A stretch of DNA of 5,149 nt from Collinsella aerofaciens (GTDB lineage: Bacteria > Actinomycetota > Coriobacteriia > Coriobacteriales > Coriobacteriaceae), in assembly GCA_030841765.1 (NCBI GenBank), contig JAUUSS010000134.1:1-5149 (forward strand), in the 5' to 3' direction. The notes under the pieces are model-generated. The model was not told where the DNA came from, made no database searches, and saw nothing but the letters and a program-made list of their open reading frames with translations. The position numbers were made by a program, and so were the translations under genes. Below, piece after piece: positions 1 to 4,702 of the stretch. How positions within the stretch are numbered: the first letter of the stretch is position 1; each line of letters begins with the position of its first letter.

Positions 1-44
1 GCCGCGCCCCGCAGTGCCCGCTTCCCCCGAGAACAATTATCAGT

Positions 45-132
45 GCAGGTAGACGACTTGTGCATTCCGTGAAATGCAGGGCATGGACGACCGGTCCGGG
101 TCCAGCCCCGTAATCCGACATAGTTTTGAAAT
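45..132. mobile_element. Partial copy of a palindromic, MITE-like repeat element (right part)
   Basis: This 88-base stretch matches 998-1085 without gaps, with five mismatches (83 of 88 identical), all of them transitions. It ends in the same outward sequence TAGTTTTGAAAT as the complete copy at 924-1085. The left terminal inverted repeat of this copy would lie before base 1. The bases just left of the match are GC-rich and share only a CCCCCGAG word with the other copy, which points to an internal length difference between copies. It has no coding capacity that I believe. It is best read as a short non-autonomous element or an intergenic palindromic repeat family. Confidence 0.7.
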
Positions 133-225
133 GGTTCTTGTCAACCAGCATTAACAATTACGTGGATTTGAAGCGCAAACGTTTATCAAAGCAATTTGGC
201 AGGCATATGGAGTGGGAACTATGGC

Positions 226-255
226 AAAAAGAAGCCGGGCTATTTGCCCGGCTTC
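226..255 (-). terminator. Intrinsic terminator of the tRNA(CAT) gene
   Basis: On the minus strand a perfect 10-bp stem (GAAGCCGGGC / GCCCGGCTTC) closes a five-base loop and runs straight into five T residues. It starts 10 bases after the CCA end of the tRNA, so it ends that transcript. Confidence 0.9.
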
Positions 256-264
256 TCGATTCTC

Positions 265-340
265 TGGTGGGCCCTCCGGGATTCGAACCCAGAACCCAGG
301 GATTATGAGTCCCCTGCGCTAACCGTTGCGCCAAGAGCCC
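265..340 (-). tRNA. tRNA-Met (CAT), elongator type; tRNA-Ile2 not excluded
   Basis: The minus strand folds as a full cloverleaf of 76 bases including an encoded CCA. The acceptor stem is GGGCTCT with AGGGCCC, the D stem is GCGC/GCGC, the anticodon stem is GGGGA/TCCCT and the T arm carries TTCGAAT. The loop CTCATAA gives anticodon CAT. A paired G1-C72 and the lack of three G-C pairs next to the anticodon loop argue against an initiator tRNA. A CAT anticodon can also be lysidine-modified to read AUA (Ile2), and I cannot separate elongator Met from Ile2 with certainty. A terminator follows 10 bases downstream and a candidate promoter lies at 406-434. Confidence 0.93.
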
Positions 341-405
341 TTATAAAATGGCGCGTGCAATAGAGGCCAATAGAACAGGCCACCCATCTTGAACCACGTC
401 GTGAA

Positions 406-434
406 ATACTACCATGCGATCGATGCTCATTCAA
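406..434 (-). promoter_or_regulatory. Candidate sigma70-type promoter for tRNA(CAT)
   Basis: On the minus strand TTGAAT (429-434) and TAGTAT (406-411) are separated by exactly 17 bases. It would give a leader of about 60 bases before the tRNA. It lies downstream of the tRNA-Ala terminator, so the CAT tRNA would need a promoter of its own here. Both boxes are imperfect, hence the moderate confidence. Confidence 0.45.
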
Positions 435-484
435 CGCACGATCTTTCTCGTGGTCTTCGAGCGAAGTAGTATTTGACTGATATG

Positions 485-512
485 AAAAAAGGCCCCAACT
501 TGCGTTGGAGCC
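485..512 (-). terminator. Intrinsic terminator of tRNA-Ala
   Basis: The minus strand forms a 9-bp stem GGCTCCAAC / GTTGGGGCC with one T-G wobble and a GCAA tetraloop, followed by six T residues. It begins 16 bases after the tRNA-Ala discriminator base. Confidence 0.9.
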
Positions 513-528
513 TCATTCAATGCTCGGG

Positions 529-601
529 TGGAGACGAGGGGGATCGAACCCCTGACCTCTTGACTGCCAGTCAAGCGCTCTCCCAGCTGAGCTACGCCCC
601 C
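529..601 (-). tRNA. tRNA-Ala (GGC)
   Basis: The minus strand gives a 73-base cloverleaf. The acceptor stem is GGGGGCG with CGTCTCC (two G-T wobbles), the D arm is GCTCAGCTGGGAGAGC, the anticodon stem is TTGAC/GTCAA and the T loop is TTCGATC. The loop CTGGCAG gives anticodon GGC, which reads GCC/GCU alanine codons. The three bases after discriminator A are CCC, so the CCA tail is not encoded, unlike the other two tRNAs here, and must be made or repaired by the CCA-adding enzyme. It has its own promoter (614-642) and terminator (485-512), so it is a single-gene unit. Confidence 0.96.
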
Positions 602-613
602 GTGCGAAGAAGT

Positions 614-642
614 ACTATACGGGAACTCCCCCGCCGATGCAA
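614..642 (-). promoter_or_regulatory. Promoter of tRNA-Ala
   Basis: On the minus strand TTGCAT (637-642) and TATAGT (614-619) are 17 bases apart, close to sigma70 consensus spacing and sequence. The -10 box ends 13 bases before the first tRNA base, so transcription would start only a few bases upstream of the mature 5' end. Confidence 0.75.
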
Positions 643-660
643 GGACAATTTTGGAAAAAC

Positions 661-923
661 TTTCCGGAGGCGCGGGCGCCGCTGGGACGAGAGCGCGGCG
701 CGGACTCGAGGGCAAGGGACCCGCGATGCCGGATCCGGCCCGCGGGGCGCGCCCTGCGGGCGGCGGCGCTGCCGCCGCCCTCCTCCCCGGCGCCCCCAGG
801 GCATCTCGGGTTCCGCCGCTCGCCGGTTTTCGCCTCCACCCCACGGGCCGCCATCCGCCCAACGACCATCCCGCCGGCGCCGGGCCCATTATCGGGGCCA
901 ATCGCGCTCCCGCCGACCCGGCG
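661..923. other. Very GC-rich intergenic block with strong hairpins; no credible gene
   Basis: Bases 661-900 contain 191 G or C out of 240, about 80%, far above the rest of the window. Several overlapping open frames exist on both strands, but their products are low-complexity Arg/Ala/Pro/Gly strings, as expected when stop codons are rare by composition, so I call none of them. A perfect hairpin lies at 758-780 (GGGCGGCGGC, loop GCT, GCCGCCGCCC), preceded by another strong stem near 739-760. Neither is followed by a T run on either strand. The block lies between the tRNA-Ala promoter and the complete palindromic element and ends exactly where that element begins. Confidence 0.6.
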
Positions 924-1085
924 ATTTCAAAACCATGCCGGTTTACGGGGCCAGGCTGGGAACCCCCGAGCATGCCGTCATCGGTAAAATCAAAACCGCA
1001 GGTAGACGGCTTGCGCATTCCGTGAAATGCAGGGTATGGACGGCCGGTCCGGGTCCAGCCCCGTAATCCGGCATAGTTTTGAAAT
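924..1085. mobile_element. Complete palindromic MITE-like element, 162 bp, with 28-bp terminal inverted repeats
   Basis: The left end (924-951) and the reverse complement of the right end (1058-1085) match over 28 bases with two mismatches. Both start ATTTCAAAAC and run on through ATGCCGG and TTACGGGGC. The 88-base right part (998-1085) recurs at 45-132. The interior has no believable gene. No clear target-site duplication is visible: the flanks read ...CCCGGCG and GATACTA.... Short length, terminal inverted repeats, more than one copy in 1.1 kb and an intergenic position fit a non-autonomous element or a structured intergenic repeat. It starts 52 bases downstream of the stop at 1138, so its fold could also affect the 3' end of that transcript. 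Confidence 0.72.
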
Positions 1086-1137
1086 GATACTAATTCACTA
1101 GCAGGAAAACTAGGTCGTTCTAGCGCCTTGTCGCCGG

Positions 1138-2292
1138 CTAATTTCCGAGTTCCAACCAGTTGCACAGAACATTTGCTCGCAGTCGCGTCTCGGCGCGCTT
1201 CATTGCCTCGGATTTGGCTTTATATCGAATCCCCAAACGACTGCAGACGCTTTTGATTATGGCGTCTAGCTGTTTTTTGTCGTTAAGCATATCGTGGGTT
1301 ACCAGGAACACATCGAAACCCATGCTCTGGAGCGCAGTCATGCGCTCCGCATCTTGGTCAAGTACCGCGCCTGACCCATGGATGACCTCACCTTGGATTT
1401 CGATAATTGCTGCCTTCATTAGGATTGGGTTTACAATCACGATGTCACCGTAGCAAACCTTTTGACCTGCGATGCTTTGGGCTTCCTCGGATAGAGGGGT
1501 TAAATCGTTGAGGTATACGTATCTGAATCCTGAACCACCTAGACGTCGAGAACGACTTAGAAGCAGGACCCCCGCGACCTCGAGTGGAGATGCAGCAATG
1601 CCGATAACCTGCTGAGCGGCATCATAAAACTGCTTTCCCCACATTTGACTTTTGACCTTTTCGGCGAATCGATGCAAGTCGCTCAGTTCGATGAGTGGCT
1701 TTCTCATCCAAAGCGAAGTACCTTTGAGTTTCGTAACCTCTCTTCCATCCTCGCGATTGTTCGTTTGGCCTTCATTTACTGGGACCTTTACGGTTGTGCG
1801 GGCATAAACTCGTTTCCAAGGAATCTCGTCTTCGCCTTCTCCAAGTTCGAACAGATTCTGCGTGCTGGAATTGCGATTCTCCTTTAACGCGATTTTTAAC
1901 TGCATTTCGACAGCGGGGGTCGGCTCGAAAACAGAAAACCAGCCGCAAAGTTCGTACATAGCCAGTACGAGATCTATTTGGGACACAAAGCGTGTCATAG
2001 TAAATAACGTGTTAAGCGGATTGGTGACACTAAAGCCTAAATTAGTGTCGATTGTTGTGCCGGCATCCGATGCTCCTTCCCAGCGAATAGTAGAGCGCAA
2101 TCCCGAGTGGTGATTACAACCTGGCGAAGCAACAGCGATAATCGGGGTCTTGAGGACGTCGGTTACGAAAGGGGCTTGGGATAGAGCTCGCCAGCCGTCT
2201 TCGGAGTTGGGCAGGCGCGGGTAGAGGTCGCGCACCTGCGGTGGGCAGCGCCAGTAGCGAAATGCGGTGTTTGCGCAGACGATTTCGTCCAT
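1138..2292 (-). CDS. AbiEi-like protein with C-terminal DUF559/Vsr-like endonuclease-type domain
   Basis: A 384-residue product of unknown role. I chose the ATG at 2292 because a strong GGGGAGG site lies 5 bases upstream and because the MDEIVCANTAFRYWRCPP start resembles the N-terminus of AbiEi/DUF559-type proteins; a longer frame to 2466 adds only a proline-rich stretch. Residues 88-117 (FSVTNPLNTLF...LVLAMYELCG) resemble the 'tsPartl.Dla' segment of that family. Residues 125-195 are a poorly conserved polar stretch. Residues 235-251 (SPLEVAGVLLLSRSRRL) resemble the SPLE motif that precedes the nuclease-like part. The C-terminal region has D283, E298-x-Q-G, H305, D312/D314, R317, and G325-F-x-V with T332, a pattern like the PD-(D/E)XK-type DUF559/Vsr core. 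Relatives are often annotated as AbiEi-type antitoxins or endonuclease-domain proteins. No partner toxin gene adjoins it, so nuclease or antitoxin function is inference. It is flanked by tRNA-Val and the palindromic element and is probably transcribed alone. Confidence 0.85.
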   Translation of the reverse strand: MDEIVCANTAFRYWRCPPQVRDLYPRLPNSEDGWRALSQAPFVTDVLKTPIIAVASPGCNHHSGLRSTIRWEGASDAGTTIDTNLGFSVTNPLNTLFTMTRFVSQIDLVLAMYELCGWFSVFEPTPAVEMQLKIALKENRNSSTQNLFELGEGEDEIPWKRVYARTTVKVPVNEGQTNNREDGREVTKLKGTSLWMRKPLIELSDLHRFAEKVKSQMWGKQFYDAAQQVIGIAASPLEVAGVLLLSRSRRLGGSGFRYVYLNDLTPLSEEAQSIAGQKVCYGDIVIVNPILMKAAIIEIQGEVIHGSGAVLDQDAERMTALQSMGFDVFLVTHDMLNDKKQLDAIIKSVCSRLGIRYKAKSEAMKRAETRLRANVLCNWLELGN

Positions 2293-2343
2293 TTGCGCCT
2301 CCCCTGGTATCGGCCGTAGACCGTGCGGTTGTGGTCGTGGACG

Positions 2344-2371
2344 ATTATCTACCGGGGCATCATGCGGGTAA
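2344..2371 (-). promoter_or_regulatory. Candidate promoter of the AbiEi/DUF559-like gene
   Basis: On the minus strand a good -10 box GATAAT (2344-2349) has a weak TTACCC (2366-2371) 16 bases upstream. It lies about 50 bases before the chosen start codon. The weak -35 box directly abuts a tandem repeat (2381-2401), which suggests activator-assisted initiation. Confidence 0.35.
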
Positions 2372-2380
2372 GTACCGGAA

Positions 2381-2401
2381 GCTGACCAAACGCTGACCAA
2401 A
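2381..2401. repeat. Tandem 10-bp direct repeat GCTGACCAAA with 11-bp period
   Basis: GCTGACCAAA occurs at 2381-2390 and again at 2392-2401 with one base between. The 11-bp period is about one helical turn, so two protein subunits would bind on the same face of the DNA. It lies 10 bases upstream of the candidate -35 box of the minus-strand gene that starts at 2292. Confidence 0.6.
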
Positions 2402-2631
2402 AGCTTGACGAGTTCTGCCGAAAAACCGTCGTGTGATAGAAATCCGCTGGAAGGCGCTCTGGGCATGCGGTCCCTGTCTCCACATTTGCGCTCGAATCAC
2501 ATGGGGAGTTCGCTGAAAATACGGATGTGTTTTATGATAAACATGCAATGGCGTCAGCAAAAAGGGTGCGAAAAAAAATGACGCCTTATACGACTACGAT
2601 TCGTTTTGGAATCACCCTTGGTATCAAAAAG
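2402..2631. other. Non-coding spacer between the AbiEi/DUF559-like gene and the tRNA-Val terminator
   Basis: I see no credible gene here. The frames crossing it on both strands either run into the antisense of tRNA-Val or lack a ribosome binding site. It contains an inverted repeat GGCGTCA (2550-2556) / TGACGCC (2579-2585) around an A-rich 22-base interior. There is no T run in terminator position and no sequence I recognise as a known regulator site. Confidence 0.5.
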
Positions 2632-2661
2632 AAAAAGGCCAGAAGCTTAACACCTCTGACC
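2632..2661 (-). terminator. Intrinsic terminator of tRNA-Val
   Basis: On the minus strand GGTCAGAGG pairs with CTTCTGGCC (9 bp, two G-T wobbles) around a seven-base loop, then runs into five T residues, C, and more T residues. It starts 11 bases after the CCA end of tRNA-Val. Confidence 0.88.
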
Positions 2662-2672
2662 TGTACTTTAGA

Positions 2673-2747
2673 TGGTGGGCGATACAAGATTCGAACTTGT
2701 GACCCCATCCGTGTGAAGGATATGCTCTACCCCTGAGCCAATCGCCC
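2673..2747 (-). tRNA. tRNA-Val (CAC)
   Basis: The minus strand gives a 75-base cloverleaf with encoded CCA. The acceptor stem is GGGCGAT/ATCGCCC (perfect), the D stem is GCTC/GAGC, the anticodon stem is TATCC/GGATG (one T-G pair), and the T arm is ACAAG-TTCGAAT-CTTGT. The anticodon loop TTCACAC gives anticodon CAC, reading GUG valine codons. It has its own terminator (2632-2661) and upstream promoter-like boxes, so it is a single-gene unit. The leader just before the mature 5' end contains a mini-hairpin GCC-GAAA-GGC (2751-2760). Confidence 0.96.
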
Positions 2748-2769
2748 GTCGCCTTTCGGCAAAAGAGAT

Positions 2770-2797
2770 ACTATCATAGCCGCGCGTGGTTTACCAA
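2770..2797 (-). promoter_or_regulatory. Candidate promoter of tRNA-Val
   Basis: On the minus strand TTGGTA (2792-2797) precedes an AT-rich TATGATAGTAT cluster. GATAGT (2770-2775) at 16-base spacing and TAGTAT (2768-2773) at 18-base spacing are both possible -10 boxes. Start of transcription would fall about 15 bases before the mature tRNA. The exact -10 register is uncertain. Confidence 0.5.
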
Positions 2798-2885
2798 GAA
2801 CTTTTTGCCCCCGATTATAAATTCGTGGGTGTTAGCCAAGCCAAAACAACCAAAGCAATCGGAAAAACTGCAGCTAAACCACCCT

Positions 2886-3675
2886 TTATCGCTTGATCCA
2901 CGAGGTTTCGGGTCGGCAGATAAGTCGCGCGTTGTTGTAGGCCATGTCGAGCGTGAGGCAGGTGCGCGCGGCGTAGAAACCGTCCTCGAGCTGGATGGTC
3001 AGCGCCAGCTCGGGTTTGTCGCCGGTCAGGCACAGCGGTAGGAGTAGCTGGATCCGGCCACCGTAGAACTGCGGCACCGCGAGCGTATAGTTGGCTGCGG
3101 CGCGGCGGGCGGCCTCGACGACGGCTCCCTCAAAGGCACGGCGCAGCAGCAGCGAGTTGCCCTCCCCCATCAGGCTGGCGGGAATGCGCGTAAGGTTTTC
3201 CTCGTCGCCCAGAATGTGGTCGATGTTGGAGCGGATGGGAAGGCGGTAGTCAAAGACCAGCTCGGAGGGGTCCTCGGCAAAGCGCACGCGGCACGGCAGG
3301 TACTCAAATGAGACCAGCATGGGGTCGCTCTCCTTAAAGAAGCTCTTCAAAAACCAGCGCTGGCGCGCGTCGGGCTTGGTGTTGGGCTCAAACAGGCCGT
3401 AGATGGTCTCGTAGCGACGCGTGTACAGGCCGGTGTTGAATAGGCAACGGTCGTCGTCGAACACCAGCGGTAAGTTGGACGGGGCGGTCTGGTCCACGTC
3501 ACGCTCGGTCAAGAACACCGCGCGGCTAAACGAAAACGACAGGTAGTTTTTGAGGATGCGGTTGCTGGGACCCCAGTCCTCGGGGTCGGCGAGATCGACC
3601 AAGCGGTCGTAGCAGGGCTCGGGGCAAAAACGCAAAGTCGTATACATTGCTGTACAGGGTGTTGGGGATCTCCAT
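2886..3675 (-). pseudogene. DUF3825 domain protein gene, frameshifted
   Basis: The conserved body is DUF3825, a bacterial domain of unknown function. Recognisable segments in order are PEPCYDRLVDLADPEDW, ILKNYLSFSFSR, RCLFNTGLYTRRYETIYGLF, RWFLKSFFKESDPML, LPIRSNIDHIL, AVPQFYGGRIQLLLPLCL, and near the end RTCLTLDMAYNNARL then SWI. The N-terminal part MEIPNTLYSNVYDFAF (from the ATG at 3675) lies in a different frame. The two parts join if one base of the run GGGGCAAAAA at 3621-3630 is removed, giving ...YDFAF(F/C)PEPCYDR... and about 262 residues in all. The frame after the indel has only a TTG upstream (3686) with out-of-family sequence, so that is not a real start. Only a weak GGAAG site precedes 3675. 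G+C is about 67% (3001-3240), unlike the 41-44% DNA to its right. Cause: decay, phase variation or a sequencing error in the homopolymer. Confidence 0.85.
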
Positions 3676-3720
3676 GTGGCTTCCAATCCATCTCATAGCT
3701 GGCGTGCGGATGCTTAGATT

Positions 3721-3906
3721 TTATACGTGCGACGCACCGTCGAGACACACAACGCAATTGCGGCGCAGCTCGTCGGCGAGTTCTGCTCGCGTGCGGTTTC
3801 CGGAAACAAGGTCCTGGATCCAGGCGTAGTGCTGGTTGTCTTTGGGTTCCGGGCTATCGGAAAGTACAATTGGAGCACTAGCGGCGTAACAGGAAGGTCC
3901 CGCCCG
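3721..3906 (-). pseudogene. Coding remnant upstream of DUF3825, in the same frame, start and end disrupted
   Basis: Sixty-one sense codons lie between a TGA (3907-3909) and a TAA (3721-3723), with no ATG, GTG or TTG near the beginning. The product looks protein-like: LSDSPEPKDNQHYAWIQDLV, then SGNRTRAELADELRRN, then CVVCLDGASHV. The AELADELRR part could be a helix, but I do not recognise a family. The frame is the one that leads through the TAA into NLSIRTPAMRWIGSH and MEIPNTLY of the DUF3825 N-terminus. The region may therefore be the N-terminal part of one longer gene interrupted by a nonsense codon. An overlapping frame (3714-3950, TTG start) gives LMIADVDGRDLPVTPLVL at its start and then proline/threonine-rich sequence, so a second frameshift near 3860 is possible. 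The link to DUF3825 is inference. Confidence 0.45.
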
Positions 3907-3957
3907 TCAACATCGGCAATCATGAGTTGACAAGCGTAATCATGGCTCAATTGCGGT

Positions 3958-4236
3958 TTAGCAATAGAATGTCAGGGAATCATCACCAAAGGTTTCGCGC
4001 CACTTGTCACAAATGTATCGATGGTTCATGGTGATTAGTTTTGAAAGATCCCTGAGATCCTTAGCCGGAATCTTGCTCTCGTTGTTCGCAAGTGTGCATC
4101 CACCATTTTTAGTGAGCCAAAACTTAGTCGAGTTAGCAGCCGCCCTCTTTACCCCTACATGGATGTGAACGGGTTCTCCGTTTTCCGCGATCCAAAAGAA
4201 CAGAACATACTGTCCAAAAACAAGAATTCGAGGCAT
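3958..4236 (-). CDS. DUF4160 family protein
   Basis: A complete 92-residue protein of the DUF4160 family, small proteins of unknown biochemical role that often occur with a second small gene in toxin-antitoxin-like pairs. Family marks are the MPRIL start, YVLFFWIAENGEPVHIHV (10-27) with the EPxHxHV core, TKFWLTKNGGCTLANNESKI (37-56) and LRDLSKLI...ICDKWRETFG (61-84). The length is normal for the family. The ATG (4236-4234) shares its A with the TAA of the upstream gene (TAATG), so translation is probably coupled, and no independent strong ribosome binding site is visible. The gene ends 8 bases before the broken DUF3825-associated region and no terminator is visible between them. G+C is low (about 44% in 3961-4140). 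Confidence 0.9.
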   Translation of the reverse strand: MPRILVFGQYVLFFWIAENGEPVHIHVGVKRAAANSTKFWLTKNGGCTLANNESKIPAKDLRDLSKLITMNHRYICDKWRETFGDDSLTFYC

Positions 4237-4502
4237 TATGCCACCGCCGGTCCAGCTTTTTGCCGTTCTGCAAGCTCGAAGATAAACGGAGCGTTTGATC
4301 TAACGAACTCGGTCAAAAAATCCAGTTCGTCAGTAGAAAATCCTTCGACGTTAAACCATTTGACCGCAGGTAGAAAGCATTCTGCATGGTCAAAACCAAA
4401 ATCAACCGGGCGCTCGACGGCTACGCGAACGGTCCCGTCGTCTCGTGTTTCTGAGTAGGCAAACTGAGTGCCGTCATCTAGCTGAACATAGCTCCAAAGC
4501 AT
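4236..4502 (-). CDS. Small acidic protein of unknown family, first gene of the DUF4160 operon
   Basis: An 88-residue protein I cannot place in a named family. I chose the ATG at 4502 because AAGGAGG lies 5 bases upstream; the frame stays open to 4553, but that extension would cross the operator-like palindrome and has no ribosome binding site. The sequence begins MLWSYVQLDDGTQFAYSET and continues with DDGTVRVAVERPVDFGFD (21-38) and FLPAVKWFNVEGFSTDELDF (43-62). The latter half is predicted helical by eye (STDELDFLTEFVRSN, 56-70). It is acidic overall, with no signal peptide or membrane segment. It overlaps the DUF4160 start by one base, so the two are co-translated. By position and charge it could be the antitoxin or regulator of a toxin-antitoxin-like pair; this is inference. 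It does not show the pattern I know for DUF2442, the usual DUF4160 neighbour. Confidence 0.85.
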   Translation of the reverse strand: MLWSYVQLDDGTQFAYSETRDDGTVRVAVERPVDFGFDHAECFLPAVKWFNVEGFSTDELDFLTEFVRSNAPFIFELAERQKAGPAVA

Positions 4503-4516
4503 TGCTGCCTCCTTAG

Positions 4517-4538
4517 TGTTTATATCCAAGTATAAACA
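4517..4538 (-). promoter_or_regulatory. Operator-like perfect palindrome overlapping the -10 box of the DUF4160 operon
   Basis: TGTTTATA (4517-4524) and TATAAACA (4531-4538) are perfect inverted repeats separated by six bases. On the minus strand the box TATACT (4529-4534) lies within it and would start transcription near 4522, leaving a leader of about 20 bases that holds AAGGAGG. No good -35 box sits at 16-18 bases (CACGTT at 17), so the promoter may be weak or depend on an activator. A repressor bound here would block RNA polymerase, as in autoregulated toxin-antitoxin operons. Confidence 0.6.
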
Positions 4539-4702
4539 GCCGCTTAGATGCAACGTGATGCGAATTGAATTATTCCCATAAGACCTGAACTGCTGATTAT
4601 TTGTATTACTGAGATTTGAAACACCTCACACTTCAGTGTCTTTTTGGCATGGAAAACCGTCATTGTGCGAAAGTCGGACTTTATGTCAAGGATCGTACTC
4701 AG

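Noticed and set aside
431..1165. 244-codon minus-strand open frame and several overlapping plus- and minus-strand frames between 473 and 1066
   Set aside because: They cross tRNA-Ala, its terminator, the 80% G+C block and the palindromic element. Products are Arg/Ala/Pro/Gly-rich with no family resemblance, so the lack of stops comes from composition.
2293..2466. N-terminal extension of the AbiEi/DUF559-like gene to an ATG at 2466
   Set aside because: The added 58 residues have no family resemblance, only a weak ribosome binding site precedes them, and the stretch holds the candidate promoter and tandem repeat. The ATG at 2292 has GGGGAGG at ideal spacing.
2527..2736. 69-codon plus-strand frame
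   Set aside because: It reads through the antisense of tRNA-Val and its terminator and has no ribosome binding site.
3676..3686. TTG at 3686 as the start of the DUF3825 protein
   Set aside because: The first 20 or so residues from it are out-of-family, while the other frame from 3675 gives NTLYSNVYDFAF, which fits the domain. A frameshift explains the data better.
3727..3930. 67-codon plus-strand frame
   Set aside because: It is antisense to the more protein-like minus-strand remnant and has no ribosome binding site or recognisable product.
4625..4645. Possible plus-strand terminator ACAC-TTCA-GTGT followed by CTTTTT
   Set aside because: The stem is only 4 bp and no plus-strand gene lies upstream.
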